Both the position numbers and the translations under genes were made by a program. Shown one piece after another: positions 14,995 through 23,645 of a stretch of 27,220 nt of DNA. The number at the start of each line of letters is the position of its first letter. Position 1 is the stretch's first letter. This stretch comes from Gemmatimonadales bacterium UBA2975 (lineage in GTDB: Bacteria; Gemmatimonadota; Gemmatimonadetes; Longimicrobiales; Gaopeijiaceae), in the NCBI GenBank assembly GCA_002348265.1, contig DEAT01000080.1, forward strand, positions 119,472 through 146,691, in the 5' to 3' direction. The notes under the pieces were generated by a model. The model had not been told where the DNA came from. It made no database searches and worked only from the letters and a program-made list of their open reading frames with translations.

Positions 14995-15834
14995 ATGAAG
15001 GAGATGAGTGGAGCGCTAGAGGCTTTGTTAGACCAGGCTGGTCAGGAGACGGAGCCAAAGGCGCTTTTTGGTTCCTCCAACTTGCGTGGCCAAGTAGCAA
15101 TCGTGACCGGTGGGTCGAGCGGGATCGGCAGGGCGATCGCTATGGAACTGGGGCGCTGTGGTGCGGACATCGCGTTCTGCTTTTTGGATTCAGACTCGGA
15201 TGCTCGCTCGGATGCTCAGGAAGTTGCGAGTCGACTCCGCGATTTGGATGTAAATGTGTTCCTTCGCTCCTGCGATGTGCGGGACAGCAAAGAGGTGAAC
15301 ACGTTTGTTGACGATGCCCAGAAAGAACTTGGTGGCGTCCAGATCCTGATCAACAACGCTGGAATTGGGGCGGACGCTCCGGTGTGGAAGATGGAAGATG
15401 ACGCATGGGAAGTGGTAGTTCGGACGAATTTAGATGGTGCTTTCTACTTTACTCGAGCTGTTGCGCCGTTCATGCGTGAGCAGGAACACGGAAAGATCGT
15501 CAACATCACCTCCGTGCACGGAATCCGATCGGAATTCGGAATCTCTAACTACGCATCTTCCAAGGCCGGCTTGATTGGTCTAACTCGAAGCACGGCGGTG
15601 GAGTTGGGCCGACGGAATATCAATGTGAATGCTGTGGCACCCGGCTACATTAGAACTACACGCCTGACAGACGGGGTGCCCCCCGAAATTCTCGATCGAG
15701 CGAGAGAGCGTGCCAGTCTAGGTCGCCTGGGTGATCCACAGGACGTAGCGGGTGTAGTACTCTTCCTTTGCTCCGAGCCAGCTCGACACATCACCGGTGC
15801 TGTGATTCCTGTTGATGGAGGCTACCTCCTCTAG
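14995..15834 (+). CDS. Short-chain dehydrogenase/reductase
   Basis: A 279-residue classical SDR with a 30-residue N-terminal extension ahead of the Rossmann fold. It shows TGGSSGIG (38-45), NNAG, the catalytic Ser in NITSVHG, YASSK, and the C-terminal GRLGDPQDVAGVVLFLCSEPARHITGAVIPVDGGY segment typical of FabG-like enzymes that oxidise or reduce sugar, sterol or keto-acyl substrates. The substrate cannot be read from sequence. It stands 113 bases before the TRAP transporter genes on the same strand, so it may process the imported carboxylic or sugar-acid substrate, an inference from context only. Confidence 0.87.
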   Translation: MKEMSGALEALLDQAGQETEPKALFGSSNLRGQVAIVTGGSSGIGRAIAMELGRCGADIAFCFLDSDSDARSDAQEVASRLRDLDVNVFLRSCDVRDSKEVNTFVDDAQKELGGVQILINNAGIGADAPVWKMEDDAWEVVVRTNLDGAFYFTRAVAPFMREQEHGKIVNITSVHGIRSEFGISNYASSKAGLIGLTRSTAVELGRRNINVNAVAPGYIRTTRLTDGVPPEILDRARERASLGRLGDPQDVAGVVLFLCSEPARHITGAVIPVDGGYLL

Positions 15835-15947
15835 AGGTCAGATTAAGTGGGATTTTCAGCTTGCCCGGCCTTTATTATTCCCGGTCAACATTAGAAAATT
15901 GTTGGCAACCGTTTGCGCTCTGCACTCACGGCCTTCAGAATCCTGCG

Positions 15948-16511
15948 ATGCAAAAACTCCGACAACTATCGGGACTGATCGACAACCTGAATGACAAGCT
16001 AGGTATTGTGATTCGCTGGTTGGCGCTCTTGATGGTCCTGACCGGTGCGATCAGCGCCCTAGTGCGTTACTTCGCTCGTTCCCAACAGTGGACGCTGAAC
16101 CTGACGCCGGCTACTGAGGCACAGTGGTACTTCTTCAGTGTGATCTTCCTGATGGGTGCAGCTTATGGCCTGAATCATGATGTGCACGTTCGTGTGGATG
16201 TCATGTATGAAAGGCTTAGCGCCAAAGCTCGTGCGGTGATCGACATGGCAGGAACGATACTGTTCTTAATCCCCTTCTCACTCCTAATGCTCTACGTGTC
16301 TTTCCCTGCTGTGCGCGTGTCGTGGCAGATCAGAGAGATGTCGCCTGATCCGGGTGGTCTTCCGAGGTATCCGATCAAGGCACTCATCCTTGTCTCGTTT
16401 GGTCTGCTCTTGCTTCAAGCGTTCAGTCAGTTGGTCAAGCAGGTGGATGTGCTCTTAGAGAACGTTAGTGAGCCGGGCAACAGCGATAATGCATCGGAGG
16501 TTCAGCCATGA
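15948..16511 (+). CDS. dctQ: TRAP transporter small membrane subunit (DctQ)
   Basis: A 187-residue membrane protein with four predicted helices, the size and topology of TRAP DctQ subunits. The family hallmarks are present: WYFFSVIFLMGAAYGLNHDVHVRVDVMYERLS in the second-helix region, where the H-VRVD motif is near-universal, and two hydrophobic helices after it. TRAP systems take up organic acids and related solutes using the sodium gradient. The start at 15948 is preferred to an in-frame ATG at 15861, because the extra 29 residues do not look like the family. The stop overlaps the dctM start by four bases. Confidence 0.88.
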   Translation: MQKLRQLSGLIDNLNDKLGIVIRWLALLMVLTGAISALVRYFARSQQWTLNLTPATEAQWYFFSVIFLMGAAYGLNHDVHVRVDVMYERLSAKARAVIDMAGTILFLIPFSLLMLYVSFPAVRVSWQIREMSPDPGGLPRYPIKALILVSFGLLLLQAFSQLVKQVDVLLENVSEPGNSDNASEVQP

Positions 16512-17806
16512 GTTTGTGGGGACCGGCGATGTTCTTCTCCGTCCTGGCGATGATTTTCACCGGTTATCCGGTGGCGTTCGCGTTGGGTGGGACGGCACTG
16601 ATCTTCGCGCTGATAGGATCTTCTGTTGGAGTCTTTGACATTCCACTGCTCTTCGCGCTCCCAGAGCGCACCTTCGGCACGATGTCAAACTTCACACTTC
16701 TGGCAGTGCCGTTTTTCATCTTTATGGGGACGGTGCTCGAGAAGTCAAAGCTTGCTGAGCAGCTCCTTGAGACTATTGGGCTCCTGTTCGGGCGGTTTAG
16801 GGGCGGACTAGCGGTGGGCGTGGTCTTCGTGGGAGCACTGCTCGCTGCTGCAACGGGTGTAGTTGGAGCGAGCGTTACTGCCATGGGGCTTATTTCACTG
16901 CCCGTCATGCTCCGGAACGGCTACAAGGACGAGATCAGTCTCGGAGTAATTGCGGCTGCTGGTACGCTCGGGCAGATCATTCCTCCCTCTATCGTCCTGA
17001 TTGTCCTAGGTGACCAGATGGGCGTACCGGTCGGGTCTCTTTTTAGGGCAGCATTGCTACCTGGACTGGCTCTAACCGGCGCTTATGCACTGTACATAGC
17101 GCTTGTAGCATTTGCTAAGCCGAATGTGGCACCAGCACTTCCTGAGGATATGAGAATCGCTGGCGCTGAGCTGTTGAAACGGGTCGTCCTTTCGCTAGTA
17201 CCTCCGTTGGCTCTGATTGTCGTTGTGCTCGGCAGCATCTTCGCTGGCGTCGCTACTCCTACGGAGGCCGGGGCACTTGGATCAGTTGGCGCAATCTTGC
17301 TTGCGATGATGAATCGGTCGCTCTCGTTTGACGCCCTGAACAGGGCAATGGAGGAGACCAGCCGTTTAACCATCATGGTGGTCTTCCTCCTGATCGGTTC
17401 TACAGCGTTTGCCCTAGTCTTTCGCGGGTTCGACGGGGATATCTGGATCGAGACGATGCTGACTGGAATTCCAGGTGGAGCGCTCGGCTTCCTTCTGGTT
17501 GTCAATGTCGTCGTCTTTATTCTCGGATTCTTTATCGACTTTTTCGAGATTGCGTTCATCATCGTTCCGCTGATAGTGCCAGCAGCAGAGATTCTCGGCG
17601 TGGATCTGACCTGGCTGGGCATTGTGCTAGCGGTAAACCTGCAGACTTCGTTCCTGACACCTCCGTTCGGCTTCAGTCTCTTCTATCTCCGGGGGGTAAC
17701 TCCCTCCAAGATTCCGACGACGTCGATATATCGCGGTGTCATCCCGTTTATCGTGATTCAGCTTGTAGTACTCGCGGCGATTACTTGGATGGCTGTGCCC
17801 AAGTAG
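16508..17806 (+). CDS. dctM: TRAP transporter large permease (DctM)
   Basis: A 432-residue DctM-family permease with about 12 membrane helices, the catalytic transport subunit of a TRAP system. Family features include GYPVAFALGGTALIFAL near the N terminus, FTLLAVPFFIFMG, and GTLGQIIPPSIVLIVLGD, which is the conserved IPPS loop. The late FVxGFxxDxxEIAxIxVPL-type segment appears as FILGFFIDFFEIAFIIVPL, and LQTSFLTPPFGFSLFYLRGV follows. It overlaps dctQ by 4 bases. Its binding protein is probably the DctP at 18626-19753, on the opposite strand beyond the glycosylase gene. Confidence 0.92.
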   Translation: MSLWGPAMFFSVLAMIFTGYPVAFALGGTALIFALIGSSVGVFDIPLLFALPERTFGTMSNFTLLAVPFFIFMGTVLEKSKLAEQLLETIGLLFGRFRGGLAVGVVFVGALLAAATGVVGASVTAMGLISLPVMLRNGYKDEISLGVIAAAGTLGQIIPPSIVLIVLGDQMGVPVGSLFRAALLPGLALTGAYALYIALVAFAKPNVAPALPEDMRIAGAELLKRVVLSLVPPLALIVVVLGSIFAGVATPTEAGALGSVGAILLAMMNRSLSFDALNRAMEETSRLTIMVVFLLIGSTAFALVFRGFDGDIWIETMLTGIPGGALGFLLVVNVVVFILGFFIDFFEIAFIIVPLIVPAAEILGVDLTWLGIVLAVNLQTSFLTPPFGFSLFYLRGVTPSKIPTTSIYRGVIPFIVIQLVVLAAITWMAVPK

Positions 17807-17859
17807 TCGTCGCGAGGCACATAGGCCTCAGCGTTTCCTCGAGCGCTCACGTTACCTAA

Positions 17860-18501
17860 ATGGCTGACACCTCTCATCCCGAATCAAAATGGGCCACCGT
17901 ATGGTCCGGCGGGCGCCGCAAGCTTGCTCGCGATCCGGTTCTAGGACCTTGGGTTAAGGAGATCGGCACGATTAGGGTTCCAATGGGTGAGGACGATCCG
18001 TTTCCGTATCTCGTGCGCACGATCTGTTATCAACAGCTCGCGGGTCGGGCGGCTTCAACCATACATAGTCGTCTGGTCGAGGCACTTAGCGGCGAGGTAA
18101 CAACCCGCAAGGTGCTGCGGGTTCGTGAGTCGACACTCAAGAAGGCGGGGCTTTCCCATGCAAAGTGTGCAGCAATACGTGATCTAGCGTCAAAGATTAG
18201 TGTGGGAGATGTCGTGGTGAATGACTTGAGTGAACAATCTGACCAAGAGGTCATACGCAGACTCGTTCAGGTGCGAGGGATCGGTGTTTGGACAGCTCAG
18301 ATGTATCTGATGTTCAAGATGCACCGCCCTGATATATGGCCCACAAGAGATCTTGGGGTTCGAAAGGGGTTTGCGAAGGCGCACGGTTTGAAAGACCCTC
18401 CGTCTGCCAGTGAACTGGAAGGCTTAGGTAATGCCTATAGGCCGTGGCGAAGCGCAGCCGCGTTCTATTGCTGGAGAATTTTGGAGACTGAACTCCCATA
18501 A
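17860..18501 (+). CDS. DNA-3-methyladenine glycosylase II-type base excision enzyme (AlkA-like)
   Basis: A 213-residue helix-hairpin-helix DNA glycosylase that removes alkylated bases. The HhH motif LVQVRGIGVWTAQMYLMF lies at about 135-152. The catalytic Asp is D164 (WPTRDLGVRKG). The ICYQQLAGRAASTIHSR helix near residues 55-71 is typical of the AlkA branch. Only the HhH catalytic core is present; the E. coli AlkA N-terminal domain is absent, as in many short bacterial and yeast Mag1-like forms. It splits the TRAP locus, lying between dctM and the convergent dctP. Confidence 0.87.
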   Translation: MADTSHPESKWATVWSGGRRKLARDPVLGPWVKEIGTIRVPMGEDDPFPYLVRTICYQQLAGRAASTIHSRLVEALSGEVTTRKVLRVRESTLKKAGLSHAKCAAIRDLASKISVGDVVVNDLSEQSDQEVIRRLVQVRGIGVWTAQMYLMFKMHRPDIWPTRDLGVRKGFAKAHGLKDPPSASELEGLGNAYRPWRSAAAFYCWRILETELP

Positions 18502-18558
18502 TTCTCGTGACGCCGGTCGTCTTATAGGCCGAGCGAGTCGCGATCCAGTTCGATGTGC

Positions 18559-18597
18559 GAACGGCCCACTCTCCCGAATGTGGAAAGCGGGCCGTTC
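18559..18597. terminator. Bidirectional terminator-like hairpin between alkA and dctP
   Basis: A 9-bp perfect GC-rich inverted repeat: GAACGGCCC (18559-18567) against GGGCCGTTC (18589-18597), with a 21-base loop. It sits between two genes that converge, 58 bases after alkA and about 30 bases beyond the 3' end of dctP. No long T tract follows on the plus strand, so Rho-independent activity is uncertain, but the position fits transcript-end stabilisation for both genes. Confidence 0.6.
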
Positions 18598-18625
18598 CTG
18601 TGCTGCCCCGGGGCTCTGTTAAGCG

Positions 18626-19753
18626 TTACACCCGGTTGAATGCGGAAACCTGATATGCCAATTCGTTTCCGTTAGCGTATGGCCATTGCGAGTTCCGGAA
18701 CGTCCGATACGAATCGTACACCGCTCGGAACGTCGCATCTGCTGCAGCCTGTTCTTCCAAGTAGGCATTGGATTCTCTCCATGCAGCGTCCATGATATCC
18801 TTTGGGTACTCCCTGATCACGACTCCGTGGTCATTGATCAGACGTTGGAGTGCAAGTGGATTGGCATGGTCATACGATGCGAGGCGGTCTGCAAAGGTTT
18901 CCCCACAGACGGCTTGGAGAATTTCTTGATACGCCACAGGTAGTTCGTTGTATGCCTCCATGCTGATAAGGAGGCCCATGGTGACACCAGGTTCCCACCA
19001 GCCAGGGTAGTAGTAGTTCTTAGCCACTTGGTAGAGGCCTAGCTTCTCATCGTCATACGGTCCAACCCATTCCGTCGCGTCAATCGCACCTCTCTCCAAG
19101 GCAGGATAGATCTCCGGCGCGCCAAGATTTTGGACTGTCACTCCTAGGCGAGACATGACTTCCCCTCCTATGCCGGGCATCCGGAATCGCAATCCGGCCA
19201 TGTCTTCTAGGCTGTTCACGGGCTCACGGAACCAGCCACCCATCTGCCCCCCGGTGGAGTTGCACGGAAAAGAGATGACACCAAAATCGGCGTAGAGCGA
19301 GTTCAGGAGTTCTAGACCGCCGCCTTTCATCATCCACGCGTATTGCTGTCTTGTGCTTAGCCCAAACGGTATAGCTGTGTCGAAGGCGAATGAGGGATTC
19401 TTTCCGATGTAGTAGTAGCCCGGTGATACGCCACATTGGACTGTCCCTTGCATCACGGCATCCATCACCTGCAGAGCCGGCACAATTTCACCAGCCTGAT
19501 AGACGCGAATCGTGAAGTTGCCTCCTGTTAACTCTTCCACACGCCGGGCTACGCGGACGCCTGCGCCGTGAAGTATGTCGAGGCTCTCGGGAAAGCTCGT
19601 TGCTAGTCGCCAGCTGACACGTGGCCCGCTGATGCCTTCGCCGCCGCCTGCCTGTGTTTCACCGGATCCGCCGCCTCCACATGAACTTAGTGCTGCGACA
19701 CCGGCCGCTCCTGCTCCTGCTTTCTTGAGGAACTCCCTTCTTTTGATGCTCAT
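18626..19753 (-). CDS. dctP: TRAP transporter substrate-binding lipoprotein (DctP), Tat-type signal
   Basis: A 375-residue periplasmic binding protein of the TRAP DctP family. The N terminus has a twin-arginine motif (KRREFLKK, R5-R6) followed by an Ala-rich helix and a lipobox-like ALSSCG with C25, suggesting a folded, Tat-exported lipoprotein. Mature features include the conserved RVYQAGEIVPALQVMDAV region, the Arg-containing LRFRMPGIGGEVMSRLG substrate-site segment, and AIDATEWVGPYDD. Many such Tat-type DctP proteins of this form bind 2-oxo acids such as pyruvate or lactate, which is an inference for this one. It runs opposite to dctQM and diverges from ggt. Confidence 0.9.
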   Translation of the reverse strand: MSIKRREFLKKAGAGAAGVAALSSCGGGGSGETQAGGGEGISGPRVSWRLATSFPESLDILHGAGVRVARRVEELTGGNFTIRVYQAGEIVPALQVMDAVMQGTVQCGVSPGYYYIGKNPSFAFDTAIPFGLSTRQQYAWMMKGGGLELLNSLYADFGVISFPCNSTGGQMGGWFREPVNSLEDMAGLRFRMPGIGGEVMSRLGVTVQNLGAPEIYPALERGAIDATEWVGPYDDEKLGLYQVAKNYYYPGWWEPGVTMGLLISMEAYNELPVAYQEILQAVCGETFADRLASYDHANPLALQRLINDHGVVIREYPKDIMDAAWRESNAYLEEQAAADATFRAVYDSYRTFRNSQWPYANGNELAYQVSAFNRV

Positions 19754-19884
19754 GTCTGCCCTATGTATATCGATCGATTGGCTTGCATTATGCGCTGTAG
19801 GTTGGTGATGCCCTCAACGCATGAAGGCGAATGAAGTAACGCCGCCTTGAGCCTTGGGCAATCGTTATCTGGCGTGGATACGTT

Positions 19885-19904
19885 AATTACCGGATAATTG
19901 CCGG
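19885..19904. repeat. Direct repeat AATTRCCGG, 11-bp period, in dctP-ggt divergent region
   Basis: AATTACCGG (19885-19893) is repeated as AATTGCCGG (19896-19904) with one mismatch and an exact 11-base offset, about 40 bases before the ggt start and 132 bases upstream of dctP. Two copies one helical turn apart in a divergent promoter region fit a regulator site, but a two-copy repeat this short can also be chance. Confidence 0.35.
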
Positions 19905-19942
19905 GCTCACCTTCACTATTTGTCAGCTGTCCCGAGGCTCCA

Positions 19943-21685
19943 ATGCGTTGTTTTACTCTGCGATCCCGGCATCCTGTTTCTGTGTTCACCGTGGCGCTCC
20001 TCGCTTTCACGATTTTTTGTATGCCTGCCTGTGCTCAGGTGCAGGAAACTGCGCTGTCAGATGGCGGAATGGTCTCCTCTCAGCAGTGGATAGCGAGCCA
20101 GGTGGGGGCAGACGTGCTGGCAGAAGGTGGCAATGCGGTTGATGCGGCTATCGCGACTGGGTTTGCTCTTGCCGTAACTCACCCCACTGCAGGTAACATA
20201 GGTGGCGGGGGCTTTATGGTTGTTCGTTTTCCCAACGGGCAGTCAACTACGATTGACTTTCGCGAGAAAGCTCCGCTAACAGCACATCCTGAAATGTGGC
20301 TTGATGAAAACGGAGCCTACTCGTTCGAAGTACATCACCGCAGTCACAGAGCGGTGGGCGTTCCCGGAACGGTCGCGGGTTTCGACAAAGCTCATAGACT
20401 GTACGGATCATCAGACTGGAGTGATCTGGTAGAACCGGCGGTTGGGCTTGCAAGTGACGGATTTGTATTGAGTGAGGCTCTGGCTGGCTCAATGGCACGC
20501 TTCGTTTCCGGGAGAGCGAGCCAGTACGAAGCGACGGTAGCAGCGTTCACAAACAATGGAGCTTCGTATGTGGCAGGCGATACGTGGCGACAACCTGATT
20601 TGGGCCGGACACTCGAACGGATTCGGGATGACCGTTCCGATGGTTTCTACCGGGGTACGACAGCTAGGCTTATCGCAGCGGAAATGCGTCGCGGTAACGG
20701 ATTAATCACGGAAGAGGACCTCTATCGCTACGAAGCTCGCGAGCGAACTCCGATCACTGGTATGTATCGAGGGTATGAGGTGATCTCCATGCCTCCTCCG
20801 AGTTCTGGCGGAGTAGCGATCGTGACGGCGCTGAATATCCTGGAGGAGTACGATCTCTCCTCGATGGGGCACAACAGCGCGCAATACTTACACCACCTCG
20901 CAGAGGCTATGAGAAGAGCCTTCCGAGATCGTGCCACGCATCTAGCCGACGCGGACTTCGTAGATGTGCCGACTCAACATCTGACCAGCAAGGATTACGC
21001 GGCTTGGCTCCGTCGTGACCTAGATCCTGGGCGGGCATCGGTCTCGCATCCGTCGGATGTAGATCAGCCTTACGAGAGTCCTGAGACGACTCATTATTCG
21101 GTTGTGGATGCCGATGGAATGGCTGTATCGGTCACGTATACACTCGAATCTGGATACGGATCAGGAATTGTAGTGCCAAGTGGTGGATTTCTACTGAACA
21201 ATGAGATGGGTGACTTTAATGCGGGCCCGGGACTTACCAATACTAGTGGTCTTATCGGAACCGAGCCGAATTTGGCTCGCCCACAACAGCGGATGCTGTC
21301 GTCTATGTCCCCCTCTATTATCGCCCACGATGGCGACCTCGTGGCGGTCGTTGGGTCACCGGGAGGCCGGACCATAATCAATACTACTCTTCAAATCATC
21401 CTGAATATGGTCGATTTTGGAATGAATATTCAGGAGGCCGTCAATGCACCACGCATGCACCATCAGTGGTTGCCAGACCGGATCAGGCTTGAGGCGGATG
21501 CCGTGGTGCAGAATGTCGTTCAGGCCTTAGAAGAACTTGGACATACAGTTCAGATGGGTGGACGTCAGGGCTCGGCCAACTCGATCGGTGTGAATCCTAT
21601 CAGCGGTGAGCGCATGGGCGCGCCTGATCCGCGAAGCGCTGATTCTGGAGCTGTCGGAGCTTCCGTCTCCAGGGTTCGGCGCTAG
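19943..21685 (+). CDS. ggt: Gamma-glutamyltranspeptidase, secreted
   Basis: A 580-residue gamma-glutamyltransferase of the Ntn-hydrolase fold, which cleaves glutathione and other gamma-glutamyl compounds in the periplasm. A signal peptide (about 1-31, hydrophobic VFTVALLAFTIFCMPACA) precedes the mature part. R107 (DFREKAP) matches the substrate-carboxylate Arg. The self-cleavage site is before T382 in ETTHYSVVDADG, the catalytic Thr of the small subunit. SGGVAIVTALN and GGFLLNNEMGDF are further family motifs. The start at ATG 19943 gives a clean signal peptide; an upstream in-frame ATG adds 15 residues without purpose. It diverges from the dctP gene. Confidence 0.94.
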   Translation: MRCFTLRSRHPVSVFTVALLAFTIFCMPACAQVQETALSDGGMVSSQQWIASQVGADVLAEGGNAVDAAIATGFALAVTHPTAGNIGGGGFMVVRFPNGQSTTIDFREKAPLTAHPEMWLDENGAYSFEVHHRSHRAVGVPGTVAGFDKAHRLYGSSDWSDLVEPAVGLASDGFVLSEALAGSMARFVSGRASQYEATVAAFTNNGASYVAGDTWRQPDLGRTLERIRDDRSDGFYRGTTARLIAAEMRRGNGLITEEDLYRYEARERTPITGMYRGYEVISMPPPSSGGVAIVTALNILEEYDLSSMGHNSAQYLHHLAEAMRRAFRDRATHLADADFVDVPTQHLTSKDYAAWLRRDLDPGRASVSHPSDVDQPYESPETTHYSVVDADGMAVSVTYTLESGYGSGIVVPSGGFLLNNEMGDFNAGPGLTNTSGLIGTEPNLARPQQRMLSSMSPSIIAHDGDLVAVVGSPGGRTIINTTLQIILNMVDFGMNIQEAVNAPRMHHQWLPDRIRLEADAVVQNVVQALEELGHTVQMGGRQGSANSIGVNPISGERMGAPDPRSADSGAVGASVSRVRR

Positions 21686-21799
21686 AGTGAACTCGTGAGC
21701 AGATTTGATTATGGGAGTGAACGCACCCCCAGAGTGGGTGTATCCAGAACAATCTTGACACATCCGCGTAGATGGAGCGGAAAAAGGAGTAGCCCGAAG

Positions 21800-22360
21800 A
21801 TGCAGGTAAGATTCACCTTAAGCGTCATGTTACTGTGTGCTTGGACGTTGATTGCCTCGCCTTTTTCTTTGAATGCTCAGTCGACAGGCCCTACCCATGC
21901 GGGTTACGACCCTAACGCAACAACGGGCGGTCACTATCACGAGGGTGAGCTCGGTGAGAAGCTGCTGATCCTCGAAAGTGCTCTGAAGTGCAATTGTGGG
22001 TGCGGACTCGATGTCCATTCCTGCCAGTTCCAGATGCAGTGTGGCACGTCGCCAGTCTGGTCGGAGCGGATTCGGGAGGCGCTGGAGGCTGGTCAGGAAG
22101 TCGAGGTGATTCAAGCAAGTTTCGTAGCGGATTACGGAACTGAAGTTCTGATGCTACCGCCGGCAGAGGGTTTCAATCTGCTCGGTTATTTCCTCCCAGT
22201 AGCTGCGATCCTATCGGGGGGTATGCTCGTCGGGCTTGTCGCTCGAGGGCGGACCATACAGGAGTCGTTGACACCTGTATCAGATACTTCACCTGAGCAG
22301 CAAGCTCGTATTCGTTCCGCCATGAAGTCTCTGGAGGAGTCTGAAAGCCCGGACTGGTAG
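21800..22360 (+). CDS. CcmH/CycL-like protein with atypical cysteine motif
   Basis: A 186-residue protein with a signal peptide (about 1-26, ending LNAQ), a periplasmic part and one membrane helix (about 128-148). The central segment LKCNCGCGLDVHSCQFQMQCG lies where CcmH has its LRCxxCQ heme-lyase/apocytochrome-reductase motif. Cysteines are at C64, C66, C68, C75 and C81, more than the usual pair. The helical domain following it (VWSERIREALEAGQEVEVIQASFVADYGTEVLMLPP) matches CcmH's helical bundle and its conserved YG segment. Start 21800 is chosen because AAAAAGGAG precedes it; an in-frame ATG at 21695 lacks a signal peptide. It follows ggt by 114 bases and no other ccm gene is nearby. Confidence 0.75.
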   Translation: MQVRFTLSVMLLCAWTLIASPFSLNAQSTGPTHAGYDPNATTGGHYHEGELGEKLLILESALKCNCGCGLDVHSCQFQMQCGTSPVWSERIREALEAGQEVEVIQASFVADYGTEVLMLPPAEGFNLLGYFLPVAAILSGGMLVGLVARGRTIQESLTPVSDTSPEQQARIRSAMKSLEESESPDW

Positions 22361-22385
22361 GCCTCTTGGAGCCCTGTTGCACGGG

Positions 22386-23636
22386 TTATGTGTGGATGGT
22401 TTCCAGTAAGGCTTCAGCGGTCGTTCGTCCTGAGCGAAGGGCGCCTTGTATCGATCCAAAATCTGAGTAATCCCCAGTGATCCATGCGCCGCACGAAGTC
22501 TTTTGAGGAGGACGAGCACTCTCGAATCCTGGGGGGTGTCGAGGAAGAGCGTGAGGGATTCTATAGGTCCTCAGGTGTTCCCATTCACTAACGCCCGGAC
22601 CGAACCAATGCGTGAGTTGAGTTTGAGCGGATTCATGAAAGCTGTCCGGATCTTCTGCTTCTTGGTCGACGCCAGATACAGCTATTAGCTGCCGCCCTTG
22701 GCTGGCGTAGGCGTTCGAGACTTTACTCATCACGGCGACGTGGTTGGCAGGTCCAGTGCCTTCTCCGTCAAGAACCAGGAGAGGTTCATTGATTGGTGCT
22801 TTGGCAGCTGAGAAGTAGGAGGTGATCGCCGCCTTTGATTCGGGCGCCTTAATGTCTGACAGGGCGGCCGCGGCTTCTCCGTCGGTGGCTAATACGACGT
22901 AGTCTGCTGAGATCCTTGATCCATCATCAAGTGTCACTGCCTCACTACTGATGCTTCTCACCGTCGTGTTCACCTTTACAAGGGCTCCGAGGGGTTCTGA
23001 TATCTGCTCTGGAAGGCGTTGAATCCCGAGGGCGGGAACAGCCGCATCTCCAGCTGCAAAGCATCGGAAGTAGTACCGGAAGAGGCTGGCGCTCGTTTTG
23101 AGACCTCGTTCAAGGAAGACGCCTCCGAGGAACGGGCGGAAAAACTGGTCAATGAAGGAATCCGAAAAGCCTTCTTGACGTAGTTCGTCTTCTGTAGACC
23201 GTGCTGGACCGTCGAAGGCCATGTGTGCTGGGCGCCTAAGGAGCCTCTGACGGAGAAGTGCGACGCGGAGCTTGTCCTCAATGGTACCTACTCTTGCTAA
23301 AATCGATGTCGGCAGTGTTGTTGGATTCCGAAACGGATCTCCGAGGCGTTCCAGTTTTTTGCCAGTCCAAATCAGGCTTCCGGGCTTAAATCGCTTGAGG
23401 TCTAGAGCGTTGAGGTTGGCGGACCTATTTAGCTCCTCATAGGCGGTAAGTATGACTTGGAATCCGCGATCCAATATGAATCCTTCTACCAGATCGCTGC
23501 GCATTCTTCCCCCAACAGCATCGGAAGAGTCTAGGACTACGATATCGATGCCTTCGGCCTGCAACCGTCTCGCGCAAGCTAGACCTGAGAGGCCTGCACC
23601 AACGATGACTACATCCGTGCGTTGAGGGATTTCCAT
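22386..23636 (-). CDS. FAD-dependent amine-oxidase-like oxidoreductase
   Basis: A 416-residue NAD(P)/FAD flavoprotein of the amino-oxidase/phytoene-desaturase group. The dinucleotide motif is VIVGAGLSGLACARRL (residues 10-25), with D35/S36 at the end of the second strand, then the GGRMRSD and LDRGFQV segments that mark this group. A C-terminal FAD-binding signature (ITGDYSDFGSIQGALRSGRTTAEALL) closes the protein. Substrate is not apparent; related proteins act on carotenoids, porphyrins or amines. It is divergent from a photolyase operon, as in several light-response clusters, so a role in light or carotenoid response is inferred from context. It ends 25 bases from the CcmH-like gene. Confidence 0.87.
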   Translation of the reverse strand: MEIPQRTDVVIVGAGLSGLACARRLQAEGIDIVVLDSSDAVGGRMRSDLVEGFILDRGFQVILTAYEELNRSANLNALDLKRFKPGSLIWTGKKLERLGDPFRNPTTLPTSILARVGTIEDKLRVALLRQRLLRRPAHMAFDGPARSTEDELRQEGFSDSFIDQFFRPFLGGVFLERGLKTSASLFRYYFRCFAAGDAAVPALGIQRLPEQISEPLGALVKVNTTVRSISSEAVTLDDGSRISADYVVLATDGEAAAALSDIKAPESKAAITSYFSAAKAPINEPLLVLDGEGTGPANHVAVMSKVSNAYASQGRQLIAVSGVDQEAEDPDSFHESAQTQLTHWFGPGVSEWEHLRTYRIPHALPRHPPGFESARPPQKTSCGAWITGDYSDFGSIQGALRSGRTTAEALLETIHT

Positions 23637-23645
23637 AGTGCTGTA

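Noticed and set aside
21755..21783. TTGACA at 21755 as the promoter of the CcmH-like gene
   Set aside because: There is no -10-like sequence at the expected distance; the box may be coincidental.
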